Shown in pieces: positions 7,190 to 15,343 of a DNA stretch of 17,751 nucleotides (position 1 is the first letter of the stretch; each line of letters begins with the position of its first letter). The stretch is from Bacteroidales bacterium (GTDB taxonomy: Bacteria; Bacteroidota; Bacteroidia; Bacteroidales; Muribaculaceae): positions 1 to 17,751 of the forward strand of contig CAAEIL010000241.1 of NCBI GenBank assembly GCA_900755985.1. Reading direction: 5' to 3'. A program made the translations under genes and the position numbers. The notes beneath the pieces are model-generated. The model made no database searches, had not been told where the DNA came from, and saw nothing but the letters and a program-made list of their open reading frames with translations.

Positions 7190-7400
7190 CGCAACCTAAA
7201 ACAATCTTTTTTACCTTAGAAATTGTACCTAGTGGAAACCTCTAAGACGGAACTCTGAGACAGAGTCCCGTCTTATAATTTTAAAGCCCTATCAGCCACA
7301 GAATTTGAGACAGTTCGATATCGGGTTTACAGAGGGATACACGTATCCCATTTACGTTCTGTCATCACCTTTCGACGAACCAATGTATGTTTATAAACGA
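7190..7400 (+). ncRNA. Candidate structured small RNA (unidentified)
   Basis: The stretch directly after the consensus promoter has no open frame but folds strongly. Hairpin 7243-7275 has an 8-bp stem, one mismatch, 6 more bp and an AGA loop. Hairpin 7334-7349 has a GGGATAC/GTATCCC stem. ACAGA 7329-7333 can pair with TCTGT at about 7358-7362 around the second hairpin, and CCTCT 7239-7243 with AGAGG 7331-7335 could enclose the middle. The 3' end is uncertain: it could stop after the first hairpin (TAATTTT, about 7285) or run to the convergent hairpin at 7403-7442. Candidates to test are 6S RNA/Bacteroidales-1 or a lineage-specific sRNA. It is not tmRNA, RNase P RNA or SRP RNA as far as I can see. 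Confidence 0.5.
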
Positions 7401-7442
7401 AAACACGCCGCCTTCGAGATAATTCTCTGAAAGACGACGTGT
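7400..7442 (-). terminator. Terminator of the OPT transporter gene
   Basis: On the minus strand a 12-bp stem (complements of 7442-7431 and 7414-7403) contains two U:G wobbles and an inner GAGA/TCTC hairpin, then a TTTT run. It starts 25 bases after the transporter stop. On the + strand the wobbles become C:A mismatches, so it is better for the minus strand but may also slow the convergent RNA. Confidence 0.75.
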
Positions 7443-7467
7443 ATTTATTCAGCCTTAGCTGATGTTA

Positions 7468-9480
7468 TTATTTGGCGACCTTGTTTATGCGCGTCGAGCT
7501 TATGTAAACGTAGGCTATGATGCAAGCATAAGCTATAAGGCCGAGAATCTGGGGCACGAGTTGCATTTCGTTATCGGGGCGTTCAAAGCCACACATAATA
7601 GTGATGGCGGCAAAGACACCGAACAAGGCGCCACCGGCAATGAGACCCGAGGCGATGAGCGTTCCACGGTCCGAACGCATACGGGCAAGCTCTTTATTTT
7701 TGGTCGACCGTCCCACGAACCATGCCAAGAGTCCACCGACAAGCATAGGAGTGTTTAGCGACAGCGGAAGGAACATACCGAGGCAGAAAGCCAGAGCAGG
7801 GACCCCCAGCCAGTTGAGAATGACAGCAAGTACTGCACCGGCAATGTAGAGCACCCAGGGTGCGGGCTGTCCGGTCATCATGGGCTCAATCACGCCGGCC
7901 ATCGCGTTAGCCTGAGGAGCCTGAAGAGCATTGGGACCGTCAAAGCCGTAGACCTTGTTGAGCATGAGGATAACACCACCGACTGTAGCTGCCGAGACCA
8001 GCGTACCCAGGAACTTCCATGTTTCCTGCTTGCGAGGGGTCGAACCCAGCCAGTAGCCTATTTTCAAGTCGGTGACAAAACCACCGGCCATCGAAAGAGC
8101 CGTGCAGACAACACCGCCGATAACCATAGCGGCTACCATGCCAGATGTCCCGTTGAGTCCTATGGCGACAAATATTGACGAGGCGATGATAAGCGTCATC
8201 ATAGTCATACCGCTGACAGGATTCGAACCGACAATAGCGATGGCATTGGCAGCAACTGTGGTAAAAAGGAACGCTATAACAGTGACTACGAGCCATGCAA
8301 TGGCAGCTTGCCAAAAAGTATGAATGATACCCAACCAGAAGAATACAAAGACAGCGATGAGGGCAAGTGCTATGAAATAGGTGATATGCTTCATCGATAT
8401 GTCGGTCTGCCAGCGTATGGGCTTTTTGGCCGAAGCGTTGCCCTTAAATTCTTTACCGGCAAGACCAACTGCCTGACAGATGATGGGCCAAGATTTTATG
8501 ATACCGATGATGCCGGCCATGGCTATGCCGCCGATACCTATATAGCGGGCAAAGTTCTTGAAAAGGCCATCGGTACTCATTGCTACGAGATCAGCCGAGC
8601 CATAGGTGCCTACAATAGGCATTATCACCCACCATACAAATATCGAACCGGCAAAGATGACAAAGGCGTATCTGAGACCGACAATATACCCAAGGCCAAG
8701 TACGGCGGCGCCGGTGTTGCACGAGAAGGCGAATTTGAATTTGTCAGCAAGCACCTGTCCCCATGTATAAGCGGTTGTTGTGACGGTTTCGCTCCATAGC
8801 GAGAATGTGGCGACAATATAATCATAAATACCACCGACCAGAGCAGCGACCATGAGGAGTTTGGCCTGACCACCCGATTTTGCCGAGTTTCCCGAAACAA
8901 GCACCTGAGTGGTTGCTGTGGCTTCGGGGAAGGGATATTTGCCGTGCATATCCTTGACGAAATACTTGCGGAACGGAATAAAGAACAGGATACCGAGTAC
9001 GCCGCCAAAGAGAGAACTGAGGAAAATCTCGAAGAAGTCGATGGCTATCTCCTTGTGCGATGATTGCAGGATATAGAGTGCTGGCAGCGTGAAGATAGCG
9101 CCGGCAACGATAACGCCCGAGCAAGCGCCGATGGACTGGATAATGACATTTTGACCCAGAGCGTTTTTCTTTTTGAGGGCGCCGCTGAGTCCTACGGCGA
9201 TGATGGCGATGGGGATAGCGGCCTCAAATACCTGGCCAACTTTGAGACCGAGGTAGGCGGCAGCCGCCGAAAATACCACTGCAAGAATCAGTCCAAGGGT
9301 CACTGAATAGGGGGTGACTTCGGGATAATTGCGTGCCGGATGCATCAGCGGGCGATATTCTTCGTCTTCTGCAAGTTCGCGAAACGCGTTTTCCGGAAGG
9401 TCGATGGGGTCTACATCGGCGGCCGGCATTGTATCGGCAAACTGTGTGACATCAAAGTCTTCGGGCGATTGTTTTTTCAT
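7468..9480 (-). CDS. OPT-family oligopeptide transporter
   Basis: A 670-residue inner-membrane protein of the OPT superfamily (proton-coupled uptake of oligopeptides or metal chelates). It has a soluble acidic N-terminus of about 45 residues and then about 14-16 hydrophobic segments. Recognisable parts are TPYSVTLGLILAVVFSAAAAYLGLKVGQVFEAAIPIAI near the first helices, GQNVIIQSIG, and the GKYPFPEATA motif around residue 175. The frame stays open upstream to 9567, but ATG 9480 (MKKQSPEDFDV) is preferred: it fits the family length and the upstream residues have no domain character. I see no consensus promoter upstream. Prokaryotic members are often linked to peptide uptake; the exact substrate is unknown. 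Confidence 0.93.
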   Translation of the reverse strand: MKKQSPEDFDVTQFADTMPAADVDPIDLPENAFRELAEDEEYRPLMHPARNYPEVTPYSVTLGLILAVVFSAAAAYLGLKVGQVFEAAIPIAIIAVGLSGALKKKNALGQNVIIQSIGACSGVIVAGAIFTLPALYILQSSHKEIAIDFFEIFLSSLFGGVLGILFFIPFRKYFVKDMHGKYPFPEATATTQVLVSGNSAKSGGQAKLLMVAALVGGIYDYIVATFSLWSETVTTTAYTWGQVLADKFKFAFSCNTGAAVLGLGYIVGLRYAFVIFAGSIFVWWVIMPIVGTYGSADLVAMSTDGLFKNFARYIGIGGIAMAGIIGIIKSWPIICQAVGLAGKEFKGNASAKKPIRWQTDISMKHITYFIALALIAVFVFFWLGIIHTFWQAAIAWLVVTVIAFLFTTVAANAIAIVGSNPVSGMTMMTLIIASSIFVAIGLNGTSGMVAAMVIGGVVCTALSMAGGFVTDLKIGYWLGSTPRKQETWKFLGTLVSAATVGGVILMLNKVYGFDGPNALQAPQANAMAGVIEPMMTGQPAPWVLYIAGAVLAVILNWLGVPALAFCLGMFLPLSLNTPMLVGGLLAWFVGRSTKNKELARMRSDRGTLIASGLIAGGALFGVFAAITIMCGFERPDNEMQLVPQILGLIAYACIIAYVYISSTRINKVAK

Positions 9481-9636
9481 TGTCTGTATGGAGTTAGATA
9501 TATATGTTTTAATGGGGTGTAATGAGTTGATGCGCTTGTCAGGCACGATTGGCTGGATTTGCGGCATCTTAGCCTCGGGATGTTTTGCGCCGATTTTTAT
9601 TTGCCGGCAATTAAACTGAGAAAGTCCGGCTAATGT

Positions 9637-11460
9637 TTAGTGGCGGTTCTTCTTGCCTTTCTTTTTCGATTTGGACGATTTGGACGATTTGGACGATTTG
9701 GCTTTTTGGGTATTCAGCGACGATTTGCCGGCTTTGCCCGGTACCTTTATCTCCTGGCCTTCGCGGATATTGTCTGAGCGCATGTTATTGGCTTTCTTTA
9801 TATCGTCGACCGACACGCCATATTTTTGGGCGATTTTGTAAAGGTTTTCTCCTTTTGTAACTTTATGCTCGACAGTCTTGGGCTTGGTCTCTTTTTTATT
9901 TTTCTTGTTATCCTTTTTCCCGTTGTCTTTTTTAGGGGATTCTTGTTTTTGACTTGTCTGAGTTTTATTGTCTTTCTTTACGTCAGCACGTGGAGGTACT
10001 TCGGTATGAGTCTGACTTTTGGGCTTAGCACTTGATGGCGGCGGCACATCCGAGCCGCCGTTCTGCTGACCGTTGTTGGCAGCGACCTGTGCATCGGTCG
10101 GCTTATCGTCTTTCTTGGCGGGTACCCATTTACTGCGTGTAGTAGTGATACGGAGGGTCTGTCCTCGCGACACACGGTTGCGGCGCAAGTGGTTGGATGC
10201 TTTGATAGACGATGCGCTGACGCCGTACTTGCGTGCTATCGAGGCAAGGTTTTCGCCACGGCCTACGGTATGGTATTTGACAATGGTCTCGGTGACGTAT
10301 TCGCCGTCGTTCTTATTGTCATCACTCTGAGCCACATCACCGTCATGCGACTGTCGTCCGGTAGAAGGTTCGACCACTGAGCGGCGGGCATACAGCTCGG
10401 CGTTGTGATTGACGATAGAGTCTTCGTTACCGGCATAGATGTAGGCCTGATTATTTGGAAGTACAAGCGAATATGGACGGATGTCGCCCGGAATAAGGTC
10501 CTGACGGTACTGCGGATTGAGTATGCGCAGTTCATTCATGGGAATGCCCAGGACATCGCTAATCTGCTGGAAATGCACGCGGCGGTTGACAACCACCGAA
10601 TCCGTGATAATGGGGCGTTTGGCAAGAGCAGGTGAGATATTATGGTAGTTGTAGAAGTTCATCGCATAGTTGGCTGCGATGAAAGCCGGAACGTACGAAC
10701 GGGTTTCGGCAGGCAGATACTGATAAATCTGCCAAAAATCTTTTTTACCGCCTCCGGCGCGGCGCATGGCCTTGTTGACGTTGCCGGGGCCACAATTGTA
10801 TGCGGCAATCACAAGTGACCAGTCACCGTAGGTGTTGTAGAGTTTTTTGAGATAACGGGCGGCAGCTTCGGACGATTTATATGGGTCGCGTCGCTGGTCG
10901 ACCAGCGAGTTGACCTCAAGGCCTTCGCCCTTGGCGGTAGCCATCATGAACTGCCAGATGCCGGTGGCGCCTGCACGCGAAACAGCGTTGGGATTGAGAG
11001 CCGATTCTATGACTGGAAGGTATTTGAGTTCGAGCGGAAGCCCATTGCGGTCAAGGGCCTGCTCGAAGATGGGCATATAATACAGACTCATGCCTAGCAT
11101 AGTTTCGACCAGTGATTTCTTGCGTTCGACATACATGTCTATATATGCGCGTACAACTTTGTTGTAGGGCATCTCGATGACATTGTGCAAAGACTGCAGA
11201 CGGTCTATATAATCCTGGTCGGAATATGATTTGGACGCACGTTTATCGGCATTTTTGTCCAGCTGAATATAATTTTTCAGATACCAGTCTTCAAGCAATT
11301 TATGAGTATCGACCTCGAAACTCTCGGGGGGAATAAGATTGTCTGTCGTCAGATTGTCCGAACCTATGGCCATGACATTGGCGGGTGCTTTACCTGCTCG
11401 CGATATGGGCGAGGCCAGAACGATTGTGGCGGAAATCAGAATGGTTTTCAAGTAGTTCAT
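9637..11460 (-). CDS. mltD: MltD-type membrane-bound lytic murein transglycosylase with LysM domains
   Basis: A 607-residue secreted peptidoglycan-cleaving enzyme that makes 1,6-anhydromuropeptides. A signal peptide (residues 1-22) is followed by an SLT/GH23 domain of about 125-275: LPLELKYLPVIESALNP with catalytic Glu152, then SRAGATGIWQFM and AAYNCGPGNVNKA. A degenerate LysM-like segment lies near 295-335. Two clear LysM peptidoglycan-binding domains are at about 395-438 and 531-573, joined by a Lys/Pro/Gln-rich low-complexity linker. The C-terminal tail (about 586-607) is a highly basic Ser/Lys stretch encoded by a 9-bp tandem repeat. The gene ends the parA-parB-DUF5683 cluster, a layout common in Bacteroidales. 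Confidence 0.93.
   Translation of the reverse strand: MNYLKTILISATIVLASPISRAGKAPANVMAIGSDNLTTDNLIPPESFEVDTHKLLEDWYLKNYIQLDKNADKRASKSYSDQDYIDRLQSLHNVIEMPYNKVVRAYIDMYVERKKSLVETMLGMSLYYMPIFEQALDRNGLPLELKYLPVIESALNPNAVSRAGATGIWQFMMATAKGEGLEVNSLVDQRRDPYKSSEAAARYLKKLYNTYGDWSLVIAAYNCGPGNVNKAMRRAGGGKKDFWQIYQYLPAETRSYVPAFIAANYAMNFYNYHNISPALAKRPIITDSVVVNRRVHFQQISDVLGIPMNELRILNPQYRQDLIPGDIRPYSLVLPNNQAYIYAGNEDSIVNHNAELYARRSVVEPSTGRQSHDGDVAQSDDNKNDGEYVTETIVKYHTVGRGENLASIARKYGVSASSIKASNHLRRNRVSRGQTLRITTTRSKWVPAKKDDKPTDAQVAANNGQQNGGSDVPPPSSAKPKSQTHTEVPPRADVKKDNKTQTSQKQESPKKDNGKKDNKKNKKETKPKTVEHKVTKGENLYKIAQKYGVSVDDIKKANNMRSDNIREGQEIKVPGKAGKSSLNTQKAKSSKSSKSSKSKKKGKKNRH
9667..9701. repeat. 9-bp tandem repeat inside the mltD 3' end
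   Basis: The unit CGATTTGGA occurs 3.9 times without interruption. On the coding strand it gives repeated S-K-S triplets. The length is a multiple of three, so copy-number change would lengthen or shorten the basic tail without changing frame. Confidence 0.85.
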
Positions 11461-11525
11461 TGGCTTGGAATTTTTTTTGAGAGAGGATATTTAGTAAGGA
11501 GAGATTATATTATCTATAAAGTATT

Positions 11526-12254
11526 CTAAAAGTTGAAGGCCCAGCAGAGACCGAAACTCGGTAGCCGTGAGCGGCCGTCCTGCATCAAAGCAGGCACGAC
11601 ATCCATCGAAAGATCAGGCGATATGTCGAAATGGCTCAGCGAGGCGTCGACGTAGGCATCGACCATAGCCAGCAGATACACACCGACCATACCTATGATG
11701 CATAGGTCACGGTTGCGTCGGTAAAAGTCCTTGCGCGAGCGCAGTAGGTTCTGAAGCCAGTTGCGGTCGAGGTCCGACTCGTTGGTGTTGGGCGGGAAAA
11801 AGTTCATGTATGAGTTAGTCGTGGGGTCGGAGTCCATGATGTCAAGATAGGCGCGCTGGTAGTCCTTGAGCATCTTGTTGTTCCACGAAGTAGCATAACC
11901 AAGGCCCATGAATCCGCCGACTATGATGGGCAGTTTCCAATATCGCCGGTTGTATATCTGACCGAGACCCGGAAACAGCGCTGACAACCATACTGCACGG
12001 TTGGGCGATGGGTTGAATACCTTGTCGCTTGTTTCCCACCGGTCATATTCGCTGAACGGTTTGTACACCTCGGCGACAGCAAGTGTGTCGGTGCCCAATA
12101 TGCTAATCGTCGAGTCGGTAGGCGTGTCAAATTTTTCGATGACGACCTCTGTCCGACCGGGTACGTACAGAAAGCCCGAATCAGGCTCGGTTGCGTCGCC
12201 CCATACAGTAAACGAGCCTGTTATGACAGCCAGTAAATATAATACCGACCTCAT
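11526..12254 (-). CDS. DUF5683 membrane protein encoded behind parB
   Basis: A 242-residue envelope protein. The preferred start is ATG 12254 (MRSVLYLLAVITGSF), which gives a good signal peptide; a longer reading would need TTG 12296 overlapping parB. The DUF5683 core has the pattern NRAVWLSALFPGLGQIYNRRYWKLPIIVGGFMGLGY (about residues 83-118) and a second hydrophobic segment (CIIGMVGVYLLAMVDAYVDA, about 183-202) just before a C-terminal beta-like tail ending in FNF. Its function is unknown. Its fixed place between parB and mltD suggests a link to envelope biogenesis or cell-cycle control, which is inference from context. Confidence 0.88.
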   Translation of the reverse strand: MRSVLYLLAVITGSFTVWGDATEPDSGFLYVPGRTEVVIEKFDTPTDSTISILGTDTLAVAEVYKPFSEYDRWETSDKVFNPSPNRAVWLSALFPGLGQIYNRRYWKLPIIVGGFMGLGYATSWNNKMLKDYQRAYLDIMDSDPTTNSYMNFFPPNTNESDLDRNWLQNLLRSRKDFYRRNRDLCIIGMVGVYLLAMVDAYVDASLSHFDISPDLSMDVVPALMQDGRSRLPSFGLCWAFNF

Positions 12255-12292
12255 TATGATTATGCTCCGTGAGTATGTCGCTGTAAAGTGTC

Positions 12293-13186
12293 TCAAGCCT
12301 GAGTGGTTTTTATCGAGTCAAAGATTGCAAGAATTTTTTCGAGTTCATCATCGTTTTTGAACGGGAAACTTATTTGCCCTTTACCCGAGGCATTAATGAC
12401 AAACTTCACCTGAGTGTTGAATGTCTGACTGAGATGCTTCTTGAGTATATCGAAGTCGCCCGAGGTATAACGCGAGGACTTGTTTTTTTCGCCGGGAGTT
12501 TTCTCCGCAACGCTGTTCTGGTATTCGCGGGCCAATTCTTCGACGCGGCGCACCGACAGGTCGTTTTTCAAAATCTCGTTGTATAGTTTCAATTGGAGCG
12601 CGGGCTGTTCGATGGTCAACAATGCTCGGGCATGGCCCATGTCGACACGTTTGTCGCGAAGGCCCAGCTGGACTTCGGCCGGAAGGCGCAACAGGCGCAG
12701 GAAATTGGCAATTGTGGCACGTTTTTTTCCTATACGTTCGGACAGGCGTTCCTGAGTAAGCTTGTATTGGTCGATGAGTTTGCGGAACGTCAGGGCTATC
12801 TCGATAGCGTTAAGGTCTTCGCGCTGGATATTCTCGATGAGAGCCATCTCTGTAAGTTCGGCCTCGTTGGCTGTGCGGATATATGCCGGTACACTTGTGA
12901 GGCCGGCGCGCTGGGCCGCACGGAAGCGGCGTTCGCCTGCGATTATTTGATATGAGTCGGGGCCGGTCTTTCGCAGCGACAGCGGCTGGATGATGCCGAG
13001 TTCGCGTATCGAAGCAGCAAGTTCGTCAAGGGCATCCTCGTCGAATGTCGACCGGGGCTGCTCGGGATTTGGTGTTATCTGACTGAGCAGTATGTCGTTG
13101 ATTGCCGATGAACCGCGGGCGGGTACGTCGTCCATCGATATCAGCGAGTCGAGTCCGCGACCAAGAGCGTTACGTTTTAATGACAT
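12293..13186 (-). CDS. parB: Chromosome-partitioning protein ParB (Spo0J/Noc family)
   Basis: A 297-residue CTP-dependent DNA clamp that loads at parS sites and is moved by ParA. It has the N-terminal ParA-contact helix KRNALGRGLDSLI (residues 4-16). The CTP-binding core includes NPEQPR (40-45), GERRFRAA (84-91) and ENIQRE (118-123). The helix-turn-helix lies at about 143-165 (LTQERLSERIGKKRATIANFLRLL). A basic linker and a C-terminal dimerisation domain follow. Length and motifs fit chromosomal ParB rather than plasmid types. It follows parA after 107 bases that contain a hairpin, and is probably in the same operon. Confidence 0.97.
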   Translation of the reverse strand: MSLKRNALGRGLDSLISMDDVPARGSSAINDILLSQITPNPEQPRSTFDEDALDELAASIRELGIIQPLSLRKTGPDSYQIIAGERRFRAAQRAGLTSVPAYIRTANEAELTEMALIENIQREDLNAIEIALTFRKLIDQYKLTQERLSERIGKKRATIANFLRLLRLPAEVQLGLRDKRVDMGHARALLTIEQPALQLKLYNEILKNDLSVRRVEELAREYQNSVAEKTPGEKNKSSRYTSGDFDILKKHLSQTFNTQVKFVINASGKGQISFPFKNDDELEKILAIFDSIKTTQA

Positions 13187-13236
13187 GTGTTGGTTTACAG
13201 ATAGTTTTAAGTTATAAGATATGGGTGGACACTGCT

Positions 13237-13282
13237 CTTCCGGACAACAGATGCCTCATAAATCCGAGGCGGTAGCCGGAAG
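13237..13282. other. Hairpin between parA and parB
   Basis: Arms CTTCCGG 13237-13243 and CCGGAAG 13276-13282 enclose a second stem GCCTC 13253-13257/GAGGC 13266-13270. There is no T run on either side, so it is not a typical terminator. It could stabilise or attenuate the parA-parB transcript. Confidence 0.45.
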
Positions 13283-13293
13283 CGGAGTCAGCG

Positions 13294-14082
13294 TTACACG
13301 GACGCCTGACGTGTCTGACGTGCGTGTTTTCGAATTATTTCCTTAGCCAGGGCGACATGCGATGTGGCACCTCGGCTTTCGGGGTCGTAGAGCAATGCCG
13401 GAAGCCCGTGGCTCGGAGCTTCTGACAAGCGTATATTTCGGGGTATGACGGCATCGAATATCATCTCGGCAAAGTGACTCTTCAACTCGTCGTAAATCTG
13501 GTTTGCAAGACGCAGACGCGAGTCGTACATCGTCAGCAGAAATCCTTCTATTTCGAGCGAGGGATTAAGACGCGACTTGATGATGCGTATGGTGTTGAGC
13601 AACTTTGTAATGCCTTCGAGTGCAAAATACTCGGCCTGTACGGGAATTATCACCGAGTAGGCGGCAGTGAGTGCATTGACGGTAATAAGCCCGAGCGAAG
13701 GGGAGCAGTCGATAAGGATGTAGTCGTACTTGTCTTTGACGGGCTGCAGCAGACGTGCCATGACACGTTCGCGGTCCGGCTGGTTGATAAGTTCGAGTTC
13801 GGCTCCCGCCAGGTCTATACGAGAGCCCACAAGCTCGAGCCCCTCGACACAGGTCTTTACCTGCGAGCCGTCAAGCGGATAACCGTCGACAAGACATTCG
13901 TAGATAGACGAGTCCATCTTGGAGGGGTCGATACCGTAGCCAGACGTGGCGTTGGCCTGCGGATCAGCGTCAATGATAAGCACATGTTTACCTTCGGCGG
14001 CCAGCGATGCTGCAAGATTGATGGTTGTCGTGGTTTTGCCCACGCCGCCTTTCTGGTTTGCTATTGCTATGATTTTACCCAT
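13294..14082 (-). CDS. parA: Chromosome-partitioning ATPase ParA (Soj)
   Basis: A 262-residue Walker-type ATPase. The deviant Walker A KGGVGKTT is at residues 11-18 with the signature Lys11 and catalytic Lys16. Walker A' is IIDADPQAN (37-44) and Walker B is YILIDCSPSLG (about 120-130). The residues AEYFALEG and RNIRLSEAPSHGLP are typical of the Soj branch. There is no N-terminal helix-turn-helix, as expected for the chromosomal (type Ib-like) form. It forms a DNA-bound gradient that segregates ParB-origin complexes. It starts the minus-strand cluster with parB, DUF5683 and mltD. Confidence 0.97.
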   Translation of the reverse strand: MGKIIAIANQKGGVGKTTTTINLAASLAAEGKHVLIIDADPQANATSGYGIDPSKMDSSIYECLVDGYPLDGSQVKTCVEGLELVGSRIDLAGAELELINQPDRERVMARLLQPVKDKYDYILIDCSPSLGLITVNALTAAYSVIIPVQAEYFALEGITKLLNTIRIIKSRLNPSLEIEGFLLTMYDSRLRLANQIYDELKSHFAEMIFDAVIPRNIRLSEAPSHGLPALLYDPESRGATSHVALAKEIIRKHARQTRQASV

Positions 14083-14236
14083 GGAATATAAAGTAAAATA
14101 TATATCAGGAGAGGTGTCGATTGACTATAATCGCTATAATAATTCGCAAATCCGGTCCTGACGCAAGCCTCGGGCATCCGTCAGGGATGAATCAGCATTG
14201 CAAAGGAAACGAAAATACTTCAAACAATCAAGAAAA

Positions 14237-14265
14237 TGTTCCACAAATGTTCCACAATGTTGAAA
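14237..14265. repeat. Iterated TGTTCCACA-like motifs
   Basis: TGTTCCAC occurs at 14237-14244 and 14248-14255, followed by a degenerate TGTTGAAA at 14258-14265. The spacing is 10-11 bp, one helical turn. TGTTCCAC equals one half of a parS-like palindrome, and TGTTCCACA differs from a DnaA box (TTATCCACA) at two positions. It sits next to parA, so it may be a ParB or DnaA binding region. Confidence 0.5.
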
Positions 14266-14344
14266 AGTCTCTGTAAATGTCGAAAACTAAACCATGTATT
14301 TAAAAGTTTTTATCAATTGTTAAGACAAATAAGGCCTTTTTTGC

Positions 14345-14352
14345 TACCTTTG
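14345..14352 (+). promoter_or_regulatory. -7 element of surE
   Basis: TACCTTTG matches TAnnTTTG. The nearest TTG is 25 bases upstream, too far for an ideal -33. The leader to ATG 14418 would be about 58-60 nt. Confidence 0.5.
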
Positions 14353-14417
14353 TTCCTCGATTCGGCAAGATGGCCTCGACGCCATGACGCCTATTCTAAC
14401 AACAGAAAATTGTCTTT

Positions 14418-15194
14418 ATGGAACGACCATTAATTCTCCTCACGAACGACGACGGCATAGCAGCTCCGGGAATTCACTCTCTGGCACGCATACTCAGCGA
14501 ATTCGGCGACGTCATCGGCGTCGCCCCGGCTACGGCACAGAGTGGTCAGTCTTCGGCATTGTCCGTTAACAAGCCGCTACGCATCAACGAGCACGCCGAC
14601 TATCACGGCTACCGTATGTTCTCGATCAGCGGCACACCTGTGGACTGCGTTAAACTCGGACTCCACGCAATAGTACCGCGCAAACCCGATTTCCTGTTCT
14701 CCGGTACCAATCACGGCTCAAATTCGGGTAACGCCATAACCTACTCCGGCACTATGGGCGCCGTGCTCGAAGGGGTTACTGTCGGTATCCCTTCGACAGG
14801 ATTCTCGCTACTGCACCACTCCATCAAAGCCGATTTCGAACTATCAGCTCCACTTGTGCGCAAGCTGTGTCAGCGCATCATACAGCAACACGACATCTTC
14901 CCGCAATTCACCGGACTCAACATCAACATCCCCTCACGTATGGTACCCCACGGCGCCGTTGTCTGCCGTGCAGCCCGAGGCCACTGGTCCGAGGAATACG
15001 AACGATATCTCGACCCATCGGGAAATCCTTTCTACTGGCTCACAGGGCGCTTTGTCAACGAAGAACCCGAGGCCACCGACACCGACGAATATTTCCTGCA
15101 TCAAAGATTCATCTCGATTGTGCCCGTTACTCCCGATCAGACAGCTTTCGGCGCTCCCATGGAAGCGACAAACCGGCTTTTCGAGCATCTGTGA
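14418..15194 (+). CDS. surE: 5'/3'-nucleotidase SurE
   Basis: A 258-residue metal-dependent phosphatase that removes phosphate from nucleoside 5'- and 3'-monophosphates, cytosolic. The N-terminal ILLTNDDG motif carries the metal ligands Asp11 and Asp12. Ser42 in AQSGQSSALS and Asn98 in FSGTNHGSN complete the site; the family usually has SGIN-x-G-x-N. The SGTPVDCVKLGL and YSGTMGAVLEGVTVGIPS segments are also conserved. ATG 14418 gives the canonical start. It is divergent from parA and starts a + cluster. Confidence 0.96.
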   Translation: MERPLILLTNDDGIAAPGIHSLARILSEFGDVIGVAPATAQSGQSSALSVNKPLRINEHADYHGYRMFSISGTPVDCVKLGLHAIVPRKPDFLFSGTNHGSNSGNAITYSGTMGAVLEGVTVGIPSTGFSLLHHSIKADFELSAPLVRKLCQRIIQQHDIFPQFTGLNINIPSRMVPHGAVVCRAARGHWSEEYERYLDPSGNPFYWLTGRFVNEEPEATDTDEYFLHQRFISIVPVTPDQTAFGAPMEATNRLFEHL

Positions 15195-15303
15195 GACAAA
15201 TCAGGCACTTTCACATTACTTTCTGACTTTTTCGTGCTGATTCAGTACGTGTTCCGCTATTGCCCGCTGCTGTCTTTTTGTTGTGTTAATTAATCTCCGC
15301 AAA

Positions 15304-15338
15304 GTTGTTTTTCCTTGCAAAATTTCTTAACTTTGCAA
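15304..15338 (+). promoter_or_regulatory. Promoter of the exonuclease gene, overlapped by an inverted repeat
   Basis: GTTG 15304-15307, a 20-bp gap, then TAACTTTG 15328-15335, a full -7 match. Arms TTGCAAA 15315-15321 and TTTGCAA 15332-15338 form a perfect 7-bp inverted repeat that spans the -7 element and looks like an operator. ATG 15344 is only 8 bases after the -7 element, so the transcript would be leaderless or almost so. Confidence 0.6.
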
Positions 15339-15343
15339 GCGGT

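Larger units (their letters stand above)
14083..14417. promoter_or_regulatory. Divergent parA-surE control region
   Basis: A 335-bp AT-rich region with no gene. It holds two CTATAAT copies (14125-14131 and 14134-14140); a hairpin with CCTGACG 14157-14163/CGTCAGG 14179-14185; and a near-consensus -7 element for parA, TTCCTTTG (complement of 14201-14208, one mismatch to TAnnTTTG). Iterated TGTTCCAC-type motifs at 14237-14265 and the surE -7 element at 14345-14352 complete it. Confidence 0.6.

Noticed and set aside
9981..9996. CACGTG core that might be a parS site inside mltD
   Set aside because: Flanks do not form the TGTTNCAC/GTGNAACA palindrome.
13474..14091. 205-codon + frame opposite parA
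   Set aside because: Antisense shadow of a highly conserved ParA gene.
15225..15260. Imperfect hairpin after surE as terminator
   Set aside because: No T run follows on either strand and the loop is too small.
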